Shown: positions 1 through 9,732 of the stretch, in pieces
How the letters are laid out: every line of letters starts with the position of its first letter
Numbering within the stretch: the stretch's first letter is position 1
Notes under the pieces: generated by a model
Databases searched by the model: none
Seen by the model: only the letters and a program-made list of their open reading frames with translations
What the model was told of the DNA's origin: nothing
Program-made: the position numbers and the translations under genes
Assembly (NCBI RefSeq): GCF_963924675.1
Contig: NC_089232.1
Span: 53,258,759-53,322,758, forward strand
Length of the DNA: 64,000 bases
DNA from: Phocoena phocoena
Lineage: Eukaryota > Chordata > Mammalia > Artiodactyla > Phocoenidae
Direction of reading: 5' to 3'

Positions 1-1
1 G

Positions 2-1750
2 GGGGTCATCGGCACATAGACAATAATTAAAGCCACAAGAAAGGATGAAATCACCAAGGGAGTGTGTGTAGCTAGAGACAAAGCCCAAGGACATTCGAGG
101 CCATGTCAGTGCTCAGCGTTTGAGGAGATGAGAAAGAACCAGCTTAGAGCAGGAAGAAACAAAGAAGAAGGGACCAGCAAAGAAGTCTGAAAAGCAGCGG
201 CCAATCATAAAAGGAGACCCAACAGAGTAGAGTCCTGGAAGCCAAGAAAAGAGTTTCAGGAAGGATAGGGTGATCAGGTGTGTCAAAGCTGCTGTAGGTG
301 AAAGTAAGACGAGGACTGAGAATTCACCAAGAGATTTGTAACATGGTGGTCATTGGGAACCTTGACAAGAAAGATTTCAGTGGAGTGGTGAGGGCAGAAG
401 CCTGACTGGATTGAATTGGAGAGGGAATGGGGAACAGCGGGTACAGCCCGCTCTTGAGAGAAGTTTTGCTATGGGGCGCAGAGAAATGGGAGGAGGTTGT
501 AGGGTAAAGAGCGAGTTTTTTTAAATATGGGAGATATAACAACACATTAATATACTCATATAAAAGATCCAGTAGTAGAAAAAAATGTGATGACACAAAA
601 GAAAGGAGAGAGGATGATTACAGAAAGCCCTTGTATAGGCAAAATGGACGTATCTGAGGTACTAACGGAGGGGCTGGTTTTGGATAAGAGCAGGGACAGT
701 TCACGCTCAGTGTGGGAGGGAAGGCAGAGTATGGGGGACAGATGCAGACACACGGGTGGATGTCGTGTCAGGAGCATGTGGAGGGCTCTGCTGATCGTGT
801 TCTCACAGAAATGGGGGGCAGGCTCTCACTGGGTATAGACAACAGATCGATATCTGAGAATGTGGCAGAGTGACCAGACTAGGAGTACCAGGCAGAACTA
901 AGGGTCCGCTTGAAGTTAGGGCTCATGGACGTGAATGTGAACCCACGTATGTTTCTCTCCAGCCATATTCAGCTACACGGGTGCAGGCATGGAAGTTTCC
1001 ATTTTTAAAGGATTGGGCTTTTGCCAGGAATACAGTGAAGGGAGAAAGTTGGCCAGGGAGTTGAGAAAAGGGATTATAACCACAGAACATGTAATCTAAG
1101 ATGGCAAAGGAGGGAAGGGCATGAGGGGCATTGGAACAGTAGTGAGAGCACTAAGTTCTAGGTCCCAGTGGGGCTAAACCAGAGCTGGTGCTAGTTCACG
1201 GAGAGTCTTCAATGAATTAGATAAACACTTCCCCTCTATGTGATATGGTCCCACAACTGTGCAAAGAAAAAGCTGCCTCTTCCCCTGGGTGGATAAAGCC
1301 ATGATTCAGGGTTTATAGCGTCATTTCTGGAGCTTGGGCTGGATTTCAAGGCCCACTTGTCCCCTTGGCCAAGGACTTCTGTGCAGTACCCAAAATGCAC
1401 AACTGTGTATGGCAGCCCCAGCTCAAAGGATTGTTAGAATCAAGTACTAGAGGGATGTACTACAAGGCAGCAGGTGGTGATCCTAGAGGCGGTGGGGCGG
1501 GGGGGGCGGTGAAACTGAGATTGTGAGAGGGTGGCAGTCATTAGTAACGGGAAGGTTATAAGGTGTGTGTCTGTGATAGGGTAGCACACAAGGTATTGGA
1601 GAGGAGGTTGTGAAGGAACTGAGAAATCTGGATGTTGGGAGGATCCCCTTCACGGACGATGAAATCACCAAAACTTATAACTGCAGAGTGTGGGAAACAG
1701 CACAGTGAGCTGGGGCTCCGTAGATGACTGCAACAGGAGACACTCACAGG
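2..1750 (-). mobile_element. L2/CR1-clade LINE relic, antisense (endonuclease and RT remnants)
   Basis: Read on the minus strand this is a decayed non-LTR retrotransposon. At 1483-1747 the translation resembles an APE-type endonuclease: a GDF motif (1661-1669) is followed by a QFLHNLLSN stretch and, after a frameshift, TNDCHPLTISVSPP, the order expected in L2-like elements. At 324-596 the translation resembles the region leading into reverse transcriptase. At 2-19 it reads L-C-A-D-D-P, where CADD stands in place of the RT catalytic YADD box. The endonuclease lies upstream of RT on that strand, as in intact elements. Many stops and frameshifts make it non-functional. Placement in L2 rather than L3 is from memory of consensus sequences and is uncertain. 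The element continues past the left window edge. Confidence 0.72.
1489..1512 (+). other. G-rich tract, possible G-quadruplex
   Basis: Within 24 bases there are several runs of three or more G, including one run of eight, separated by single C or T bases. This composition can fold as a G-quadruplex. It lies inside the LINE relic and has no visible gene context. Confidence 0.4.
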
Positions 1751-1774
1751 GCCTGTAGGCTGATGGCATGTGCT

Positions 1775-2434
1775 TCAAAGCAGGCGTTTTATTGAGGGAG
1801 GAGGAACAGTGATGCCCAAGCGGCACTGAGGATCAGAGAGGACCACTACTCCAGCTCCAGACCCAGCAGCATGAGAGATGGAGGAGAGGAAACAGCCCCC
1901 GCTTGAGGGATACAGAGGAAGCTGTGTCCTGAGTGGAAAGCCAGCTTCTGGTTGGAGCAAGAGCATGGAGAGAGAATCAGAGAGAAGCAGCGGATGGACG
2001 GGATACAATGGACCACGAGACCCAGAGGGCTTGGGGAACTGGGGGAGTGGGAGACAGGCTAAGGCCGTGGGCTTTGTGGAGCTGTCTGGAGGGGAGAGTT
2101 CAGGGGTGAAGGATGGTCTGGGAGTCCTGGGCTCCTTGCGTGATTGGCATAAACAGGGGTAAAGAGCATGAAGGTCTGCAAGGCAGATCATGACCCTGAG
2201 GCTGTGAGTGTCGGGGTGGGAGTGTCTCGTAAGAGCACGTGGAATCCGGGGCCCCTCCTCATTGCCGCTGATGGAGTTAAGCAGGCTGCGGGGAGACTGT
2301 ATTACCCTTGGTCTGTATCTGAGTACCTTATCAGAAAAATATATGCCTTCTGATTTGTCCAATTTTGGTGTTCCTTCAACTCCATGTGTCTCTATCTTAA
2401 TGACAAGTGTTATTCGCTGTCTCAGACTGAGCAT
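1775..2434 (-). other. 219-codon open frame with an internal AATAAA signal; unidentified
   Basis: The minus strand stays open for 219 codons, unusually long for this window. The translation is rich in Pro, Ser and Leu with no recognised domain, signal peptide or membrane segment. An AATAAA hexamer lies at 1788-1793 on the minus strand, followed by a CA dinucleotide about 15 bases on and then a GT-rich stretch, the arrangement of a vertebrate cleavage and polyadenylation site. The frame runs through the AATAAA without a stop before it. If that signal were used, the message would lack a stop codon, so I do not call a protein. A noncoding transcript end, or a diverged extension of the adjoining LINE, remains possible. 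Confidence 0.25.
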
Positions 2435-2449
2435 AATAAGTCAGTGATG

Positions 2450-3400
2450 ACCCCAGAAGGCCAGGCCTCCACTGGACTAAACTTCTGGAATCCATATTCA
2501 TGCAGCTGCTCTCAACTTGTAATTTCGACTGCAATGTCCAGCCCGATAGGCCCTCCGAGGCGTTCATTCTCACGGCCTTCTAATGCACTGGCCCCCGGGC
2601 TGTTCTGTAAACTGTTGAAGCCATCGTCAGCTCACTCTAAACCGGAAGAACTAGATGTATATCAGGAGAAACCAAAACACTGTTTGATTAATCACCACCT
2701 TGCAAGCTGGAGAGTGATGGCTGGGCACAAAATGTGGTCGTTATCTAAATGGAGTGCCGGCCTGTCCCCGGGATCGTGAACAAATGGACTCCCCTCTATT
2801 TATAAACAACCCTGAGGGATGAGCAGCTTGGTTTACGCTGGGAAGGGGCCATCATTCATTTTTATCCATCATACCTGCTTTTAGTGATATTACACATACA
2901 CCCTGCTTGGGCTAGAATCTCAACAACCCAAGAGGTTTATGTGCTTTTAGCACCAATTTTGAGGGTCTCTGTGTACATTTCATCATGCGGGGTAACGGGG
3001 GCCCTGAAACGCAGTGTGTGAGCTGATTTCTTCCTCAGGGCTTCATGCAGGGTTCATGATGAAGATGAAATTGGGGAAACTACTGTTGGCCCCAAGGCTG
3101 TGTCTGTGAACTTCAGGTGATTACAGGAGGTGAGAAGGCGTGAGACGCTTAGACAACCAGGATTCCCCTGGCAGGAAAGGGGTGGAGTAGAGCCAGGTAA
3201 GGAAGATGGTCTGTGATGTGCAGTAAGCCCAGTGCAGCCCTGGCCCGAAGCAGGCATTTAGCACTTAGTATTTGCTAAAGGGATAGAAGGAGAGGGAAGG
3301 GAGGGCTGGCCAGAGCAGAATCCCTCCACTTTATAATGCAAATTATTTAATGTTAGAATAGCATTTCCATTTTCTCCAGCTCTCCTCAGATATTAATGCT
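2450..3400. other. Unique stretch, no gene recognised
   Basis: No repeat family is recognised over most of this span. It has balanced base composition and scattered CpG. 3190-3290 weakly resembles an L2 or MIR tail. A 131-codon plus-strand frame (2384-2779) has no recognisable domain and is treated as chance. Confidence 0.4.
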
Positions 3401-3404
3401 TATG

Positions 3405-3590
3405 TTTAAAATAGTCCTGAGAAGAGTGCAAGGAATCATTTCACAGGTGAGGGATATGAAGCGCAGGGCAGTGGGGTGGCTTGCAAAAATCACCACTGTG
3501 TTTACTGTAAGGTCAGAGCAAAGTCCCAGCCTTCAGATTTCCGGCTCAGGAATGATTCCACTCAGTCCTTAGCCCGTCCCATCCCTATTG
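3405..3590 (-). repeat. MIR SINE fragment
   Basis: The plus strand shows the reverse complement of MIR: a diverged ACAGATGAGGAAACTGAGG-like core near 3443, then a GCTTGC motif, a degraded CACACAGCTAG region and a GATTTCCGGCTC-like end. Confidence 0.6.
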
Positions 3591-3599
3591 TATGTTGGG

Positions 3600-3794
3600 C
3601 TCTGTTGAGAGTGTCGAAGTCTTCTTTCCACTTCCACCCAACCAGGGAGGAAAGAAAGATGGTTTTATGAAACAATCAGAGACTAGCAGAGAAGCTGTCG
3701 AACCCTGGTTAGGACAAATTTTGCTGTAAGAGCCAAGAGGGAGAATGAGAGCGTAGATCAGGACGTCCTGGGGCCGTGTAGGGCTGGTGTCTTT
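3600..3794. other. Short unique stretch
   Basis: Nothing recognisable. Both strands have short open frames without domain character. Confidence 0.35.
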
Positions 3795-4440
3795 ACAACA
3801 GCACTGTCCCACAGTAATGCAACGTGAGCAGCGAAGTATGTCATTTTACATTGTCTAGTAGCCGCACTACAAAAAGTAAAAAGAAACAGTTGAAATTAAG
3901 TTTAATAATATATTTAACATACAATAGCCCAATTATCAACACGTATTCAACATATAATCAATATACACAATTATTAATGGGATGTTTTAAATTCTTCTGT
4001 TTTGCATTAAAGCTTTGAGATTCTCATCTGTAGTTTATTTTTTTAACAGCTTTATTGAGGTATAACTGATGTAAAAACCTGCACGTTTAATGGATACAGT
4101 ATGATGATTTGGACATACCCATATACCTCTGAAATCCTCACCACCCGTGTATAGTTTAATTCTCTCTTCATATCCGAAATTTTTATTAGAAAAGCTAGAT
4201 CTGTATTTAAGTTACATTAAACATCCAGTTGAAAAAGTAGATTCACATAAGCAGGTTGTTCCAAACAGACTTAGAAGTTTTCTAATAACTTAAGTATTGG
4301 TTTTTAAATTTAAATGAACTAAATGTAAATATATTTAAAACTCAGTTCTTCAGTCTACATTTCACACTAGCCACATTTCAAGTGCCCGGGAGCCTCACAT
4401 GGCTCGTGGCTACCGTACTAGATGGCTCAGCCATAAAGTA
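3795..4440. mobile_element. hAT-like nonautonomous DNA transposon, interrupted
   Basis: The left edge (CACTGTCCCA, then a TCTAGTAGCCGCACTAC stretch) and the right edge (ACTAGCCACATTTCAAGTGC, then GTGGCTACCGTACTAGATGG) resemble the two ends of a common mammalian element whose tips read CTGTCCAATACGGTAGCCAC and its inverse. The middle is AT-rich. An L1 fragment interrupts it. The exact family name is not pinned down. Confidence 0.5.
4036..4158 (-). mobile_element. L1 3'-end fragment inserted in the DNA transposon
   Basis: The sequence AACAGCTTTATTGAGGTATA, followed by a GACATACCCATATACC block and ATCCTCACCACC, is the reverse complement of an older mammalian L1 (L1M) 3' untranslated region. Similar TAGTTTAATT-like words flank it and may be target-site copies. 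Confidence 0.65.
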
Positions 4441-4755
4441 GAAATGGCAGCCACAGTGGCCGAAGCTTGGCTTTTATAGTTTCAGACTCTGGGAAGTGGC
4501 TCAGGCTTTCTCTTTCCCGTCATTTACCACCTGGCATCTTCTTTCCATTTGCTATCCTGATCAGTATGACTGCTTACCAAGGGGACAAGGCCTCAGTCTA
4601 TGAACTACCCATTGACGCATGAATAACTTCAGTGAGTGGGTATGGATTTGTCATGCTATACTCTTGTCTCCTCTGACAAAGAAGCTGACGTATGTCAGGG
4701 CACACCAGTACCCTCTCAGACTCACAGAAGGATAATAATCCTTCTGCATGTCAAC
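4441..4755. other. Unique stretch
   Basis: No repeat or gene is recognised. It ends where the CA-rich tract begins. Confidence 0.35.
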
Positions 4756-4973
4756 ATGTACACAAACCACACAAGCGCCCCCATACCACAGCACACACCA
4801 CATGCACTCACACACAATCCTCTCACATCACACACAGTCCACACATAGACACCACACACACTCATACCACACACACATTCACACATACATACCATACACA
4901 CACACACCATACATACATACCACTCACACACATACCCCTCACACAAGCCACACACATAGACACACACACACAT
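4756..4973 (+). repeat. Compound CA-rich microsatellite
   Basis: About 220 bases of imperfect CA repeats interspersed with CAT, ACC and CTC units. Open frames of 83-114 codons across it, on both strands, are artefacts of the repeat and encode only His/Thr or Cys/Val runs. Confidence 0.9.
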
Positions 4974-5056
4974 CTTGTTCTTCCAAGGTCTGTGACACCG
5001 AGTAAGGAGGAGGAGCTGTCCATTCTATGTTGTTGACCCTCAAAAATCAATTTTTG

Positions 5057-5268
5057 GGGCTTCCCTGGTGGCGCAGTGGTTAAGAGTCCGCCTGCCGATG
5101 CAGGAGACACGGGTTCGTGCCCCGGTCCGGGAAGATCCCACATGCCGCGGAGCGGCTAGGCCAGTGAGCCATGGCCGCTGAGCCTGCGCGTCCGGAGTCT
5201 GTGCTCCACAACGGGAGAGGCCACAACAGTGAGAGGCCCGCGTACCGCAAAAAAAAAAAAAAAAAAAA
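5057..5268 (+). mobile_element. CHR-type SINE, short form
   Basis: A full-length tRNA-derived head with A-box region (TGGTGGCGCAGTGG) and B box (GGTTCGTGCCC), the short-form body and an A-tail. Near-identical AAAAATCAATTTTTG words (5042-5056 and about 5264-5278, one C/T difference) flank it as target-site duplications. Confidence 0.93.
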
Positions 5269-5269
5269 T

Positions 5270-5435
5270 TAATTTTTGAATGATAGGGCTCAAGCTCTGA
5301 CCAAGGAGTTGGGAGCCCTATCATCTATTCCCACTTCTGCTGCCGCTTACCCATGTGTAAGCTTGACCAAGCCAGTTAACCCCAGTTTCCTATCAGATGA
5401 GAGGTTAGGTCCTTCCCAGCTCTGATATTCTAGTC
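5270..5435. other. Short unique stretch
   Basis: Nothing recognised apart from the SINE's right target-site copy. Confidence 0.35.
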
Positions 5436-5603
5436 CAGGGGTTGGCACACTACTGTCTGTGGGTCATGCCCATTCATTTACATATTATCTGCGCTGCTCT
5501 CCCCTACAGTTGCAGAGTTGAGGATTTGGGCAGAGCCCATATGGCCCACAAAACTGAAAATATTTATTCTCTGGCCTTATAGAGTTTGCTGATCCTGTTC
5601 TCA
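5436..5603 (+). mobile_element. Nonautonomous hAT-type DNA transposon
   Basis: It starts CAGGGGTTGGCACACTAC and ends AGTTTGCTGATCCTG, whose reverse complement matches the start, giving terminal inverted repeats. The interior words CCCATTCATTTAC, GCAGAGTTGAG and ATGGCCCACAAA match the abundant mammalian element beginning GGGGTTGGCAAACTACGGCC. It is too short to encode a transposase. Confidence 0.75.
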
Positions 5604-5654
5604 TCTGTGGTTCCAACTCATTTTAATCCTCTCTATACATTAACTTTGTTCCTT

Positions 5655-5780
5655 ATTAAACAAACAATATTCACTCAACAAATAATGGTCACCATTATTG
5701 TGCAAAGTATTATGAAAATCACTGAAATACAGTGGTGACCAATACAAACACAGTCATTGCCCTCAGGGATTTTTAACGTT
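5655..5780 (-). mobile_element. L2 LINE 3'-end fragment
   Basis: The plus strand carries the inverse of the L2 tail: ATTCACTCAACAAATAATGG, then GTGCAAAG and a diverged CAGTGGTGACCAATACA and CCCTCAGGGA. Confidence 0.55.
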
Positions 5781-5853
5781 CTTGCTCAGAGTAGAAGTTG
5801 CTGATCTCCAGGGTGACAGGGACTGCTGTTGTACCCCAATAGCCATCATTGAT

Positions 5854-5895
5854 GTTGACACGTAAATGACACATAGGTGTCATTTACATGTCAAC
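5854..5895. repeat. Near-perfect quasi-palindrome, 19-bp arms
   Basis: The left arm 5854-5872 and right arm 5877-5895 are reverse complements at 18 of 19 positions, with a 4-base loop (ATAG). The right arm is the first part of the adjoining LTR-type repeat. Confidence 0.85.
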
Positions 5896-6286
5896 TTGGC
5901 TGGGCCATGGTGCTTAGATATTTGATCACACATTATTCTGGTTGTTTCTGTAAGGATGTTTTTGAATGAGATTAACATTTAAATCAGTGGACTTTGAATA
6001 AAGCAGATTGCCCTCCATAATGTGGGTGAGCCTCATCCCATCAGTTGAAGGCCTGAATAGAACACAAAGACTGGCAGCAACAAAGAACTCTCCAGCCTGC
6101 TGGTCTTCAAACTGGAGCTCCAGCCTCAGTCAGCTCTTCTGGCTTTCTGGCCTGCCAGCCCACCCTGAGGATTTTGGACTTGCCGGCCTCCATGCTCCCA
6201 CGAGCCAGTTCCTTATAACAAATCTCTTTTTACATATAAATGCATCCTATTGGTTGTGTTTCTCTGGAGAACCCTGACTAATATAC
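5878..6286 (+). mobile_element. Solo LTR-type repeat, family not pinned
   Basis: It begins TGT and ends ACA. Landmarks are GTCAACTTGGCTGGGCCATG near the start, ATTGCCCTCCATAATGTGGG in the middle, CCAGTTCCTTATAACAAATC near the end and TTTCTCTGGAGAACCCTGAC at the end, the order of a common mammalian LTR-like repeat. There is no internal retroviral region. Confidence 0.7.
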
Positions 6287-6297
6287 ATAGTAGTAGA

Positions 6298-6722
6298 AAT
6301 TGTAGCTGGCAAATGGCCATCTGGAATAAAGACTCCATTTCCCAGCCTCTCTGGTAGCCTGGTGTGGCCATGTGACCAATGGGATGCAAGTAGAAGTTTG
6401 TGTGGCAGATTCTAAGGACCTTCCTTAAAAGAGAGCTGGTGCCTGCCCTCTGCTACTTCTTCCCCTCTTCCTCTTCCCTGCTGCTTGTAACAGAGACGTG
6501 GCAGGGGGCACTCCGTTCTCGACCACAGCAGGGGGACCAGCCTGTGAACTGGAGATCCCCCAAATGGGGAGACCCCAGAATGAATCTGGGCTCCTGAGGG
6601 TTTTGTGAAGCAAAGCCACTCCGTCGTCCTGAACTTTTACTTGAGAGAGAAACGAACTTCTTTGTCTAATCCACTGCTGTTTTGGATGTTAGTTACAAGT
6701 AGCCAAACCTAATCCTAAATGA
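6298..6722 (+). mobile_element. LTR-type interspersed repeat (same family as 48640-49037)
   Basis: Landmarks are GGAATAAAGACTCCATTTCC, then GTGTGGCCATGTGACCAATG, a purine-poor centre and an end with CAAACCTAATCCTAAATGAC. The 48.6-kb copy shares this order. I recognise it as a dispersed mammalian LTR-like repeat but cannot name the subfamily. Confidence 0.55.
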
Positions 6723-8930
6723 CATGCCCGCCCTTTTGTGTATCCCTCTGCTATGCCTGAGTACAGTATCTGCTGTAACTGAGGGGACCTGCCACAGGGT
6801 CCAGAGTATGCTGAATGCATGCGCACAGGTCCTGGTCGCATTTACGTATCCCAAAGGATGGGTTGGAACAAAGGAGGGTTGTCCTCCCAGGAAGTTAAGT
6901 TGAAAAAGAAATGGAGATTGTAACCTAAACGTTACTATTTCTCCTCTCTCCCTTGGGTAGAAGAACTTTTGTTTAAAAAGCAAATTTTTAAAAGTTCAGT
7001 TGGTCAAATCATTTTTCTTTGTCTTTGACGGAATGTGTTCTTTTTTTTTCCCAACATGACACTGAAGAGTTTCTATTCTTTGCCAAGTTATTTGGATATT
7101 ATTGGGTATAAACACACCTATGTGTCTTAGACTATATCACAGTCACATGGTATTCAAAGCCAGGTTTTTTATTCCTATAAAAATATTTTTCACATGTAAA
7201 ACAAATGTTAGCTAAACTGATAAAAGCTACGTGTGTGTGTAGTCCCTGCCATAACCTTGTCCGCCAGTGCTGTTCAGAATGGCTATTGCATTAGAGATGG
7301 CAGTCAATGCCTGCTTTGTCCACACCCCAACTCACAGTCTCTCCTCCTAAGTGGCATGTTGCCCACCCCTCAGCTGACTGCACTCTGGGTGGGTGCCCAA
7401 CACAAGGGCAGTGAAGCCACAGGCTGACCAGGGCACTAGGTCCTGCCCCCCAGAAATGATCGAGAGCAGTTGGGCCAGTTATATTTCTCTTAAGACATGG
7501 AGAAAAGACAAGTTAGCTTTGGAAACAGAGACCAAAAGTTGTCTAGAGAGTTGCCACAAGTGAAGGGAGCCAGCAGTCATGATGGGCCATATGCAAGGTG
7601 AAATAACAAACTATGAGTGAGCAGAGAAGAGAATGGAGCAGACAGGCAGACAGAACAAGAAATGTTGGCAGAGAGGGCTGGTCTCCAGGGCCGCCATTGT
7701 TCCTTCTAGCTTTCCTGTTCCTGATCCATTTCCAGATCCAGAGCACGTGCTCCTGAAGCAAACCTTCTACAACTGCAGGGACTTTTGTTGTGCCTCTTCT
7801 TTGATGGTCCTTTGCCCCTTGGCACTTTGGAGGCCAGCCCTGAAGGGGCCAGGTAATCTGTGAATGTATCACAGCCAGACTAGAAAATATAGGGTTTTCA
7901 CCTGAGGATTTTTCACTCAAGTATTCCTGAAAACGTCAAAGAAAAGAGGAGAAAGGACAGCTTTCTGGAAGAGCAGATGTAAAATTTGAAGAAACCAAAT
8001 CTGCCATCTTGCCGCTTGGAGAGGGCTTTCTTGGAGGCCTTTGTTGTGCTGTGGGCTTCTTCAGAGTTAGAGGTTATCTCTGACGGGAAACCCAGGAAAC
8101 AGCTGAAGATGGAGAGGAATCACCTTCCATTGACGTTAACCTTAAAAGGTGGGTATCATAGTTGGAACATCCCAACCTCTCCCATCTCCCTTTGGCTGAA
8201 TAAGACCAAACCTTGTTGGTCAGGCAGAGCTAAACAAGGCAATGCCTCTTCGGGCTCCTCCTCAACAATCCCCCTGCTGCCCCGAGGCTAACTCAGGCCC
8301 GAAAGACCCATAAATGTAGGTCTCCGTGTAGAAGCTAGTTTGGGGTCTCTCTCTGAAACCCAACCCCCAGCCCAATCTTGCCGCATGAGCTCATTCTGCC
8401 CCTACGGGGAGACTGAGAAAAACGTCTGTGAGTTTGTCTTCCACTCTGTCAAAATAAGAACAGAAAAAATACACCACTGCAAAAGTGTTTTCCTTCAGCT
8501 TTTATTTGCACACATTCTGTATAATTATGGTCAGCAAGAGGGCATTTTCCTTAGCTACACTGGCAGTATTTTCCACATAAAGTTTTACGCTGGCCGGCAG
8601 CCTGCCCTTGAGCTATTTACTTGTGCGGTGGATAGAAAACCATCAGACCTATGGCCAGTTAGACCCCAGCAAAATGTTTTCATTTGGACCTCTCCTGCAA
8701 CAGGGCATATTATTTTAATTTCCCCTCCACCCCTTGTCCCTCTTCTTTAGGTAAAGTGATTCAATATGGTGCAACCACCTTTACACAATCAACTCTATGG
8801 TATACCTTCCACTTAACCACTAATGTTCACATTTTTAAATACTTCTCCCTAGCTTTCAATATCTTAGAAATTGCTAATCCAACGTTTTCCCACATGACGC
8901 CATCTCATTCCTTCTCTATTCAGTTAAGCC
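6723..8930. other. Unique stretch, about 2.2 kb, no gene recognised
   Basis: No repeat is confidently assigned. Plus-strand frames at 7986-8291 (101 codons) and 8340-8750 (136 codons) and a minus-strand frame at 7543-7920 (125 codons) have no domain, no family resemblance and no clear splice context, so they are taken as chance. Confidence 0.4.
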
Positions 8931-8934
8931 TTTT

Positions 8935-9150
8935 GTTTCACACCAAGCCCATTTCCTCCTTCAGGCCATTTCTCATGCTGTGCCCACCATCCCGATCCTG
9001 AATGCCTGCCTCATTCCTCAGCGCCTCTGAATCCTGCCCCACCACTCAACACCCAGGTCTCCTTCTCAGCAAAGCCCTCACTGACTGCTGAAGTCATCCT
9101 AATTCCTCCTTCCTTCTACGTATGAGATGGTCACTACCAGCCCAATTTTT
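8935..9150 (+). mobile_element. L2 LINE 3'-end fragment
   Basis: A diverged version of the L2 terminal region: CTTCAGGCCATTTCTCATGC, then TCCTTCTCAGCAAAGCCCTC. It lies in the sense orientation. Confidence 0.6.
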
Positions 9151-9224
9151 GTAACTGAGTCACTAGACAAATTGATCAAAATGTTGACATTGGTTTGTTG
9201 CATAGAGCCATAGCATAAATCAAA

Positions 9225-9360
9225 TAATTCACTTAACAAGTACTTACTGAGCACCTACTTTATGTTCAGTCCTGTAGGGAACGTTTCATGTCGGAAAAAG
9301 TATGGGGATTCATTGAATTAGACCTGTTTCTATCCTCGAGGAATTTGCAGAGACCTTGGA
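9225..9360 (-). mobile_element. L2 LINE 3'-tail fragment
   Basis: Inverse of the L2 tail: AAGTACTTACTGAGCACCTA, then TTTATGTTCAGTCCTGTAGG and CTATCCTCGAGGAATTTGCA. Confidence 0.6.
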
Positions 9361-9550
9361 GAAAGAAAGTTCCACGCATGAAAGAACAATTCCAGAGCTG
9401 GAGCCCAAAGAATGATGGTTCCTCAAGGCAGCATGAGGTAGGACAAGAAGGCAAAGAGAAGCCAACACCATCCACTAGAGGGGGGCAGAGGATGGAAGGC
9501 AGTTCTAGCTGACAGCAGAGTCAACTTTCTACTGTTGATTGGATATATGC

Positions 9551-9594
9551 ATGCATGGATGGATGGATGGATGGATGGATGGACAGATGGATAT
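9551..9594 (+). repeat. (ATGG)n microsatellite
   Basis: About ten ATGG/GGAT units, one interrupted by GGACAGATGG. Its complement (CATC)n lies 40 bases downstream. Confidence 0.9.
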
Positions 9595-9630
9595 TAGTAT
9601 GAATGAGCCAACAGGTGGATGGTCCAAAAG

Positions 9631-9686
9631 GCATCCATCCATCCATCCATTCTAGAAACATTTATTGAACACTTACTAAGTGCCAG
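9631..9686 (-). repeat. (CATC)n run followed by L2 tail
   Basis: Five CATC units at 9631-9650 lead into ACATTTATTGAACACTTACT and AAGTGCCAG, the inverse of an L2 tail. The CATC run can pair with the ATGG run upstream. Confidence 0.65.
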
Positions 9687-9732
9687 TCTCATTGAAGACT
9701 ATCTTAGCTGGATAAGATAGCCTTCAATGAGA
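9687..9732. repeat. Near-perfect quasi-palindrome, 20-bp arms
   Basis: Arms 9687-9706 and 9713-9732 are reverse complements at 19 of 20 positions around a 6-base loop (GCTGGA). The left arm continues the L2 fragment, so the right arm looks like an inverted copy of existing sequence. Confidence 0.9.

Noticed and set aside
4692..5036. 114-codon His/Thr-rich frame
   Set aside because: It is a translation of the CA microsatellite.
5057..5130. tRNA gene from A-box and B-box matches
   Set aside because: The promoter boxes belong to SINE heads; no cloverleaf or anticodon stem is maintained, and the same head recurs in about 20 copies.
8340..8750. 136-codon open frame as a gene
   Set aside because: No recognisable domain, no splice or promoter context, and ordinary composition.
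9551..9650. CRISPR-like direct repeat array
   Set aside because: Tetranucleotide microsatellite units without spacers, in a eukaryotic context.
9687..9732. microRNA precursor
   Set aside because: A 20-bp stem with a 6-base loop is shorter than a usual precursor, and a template-switch origin fits better.
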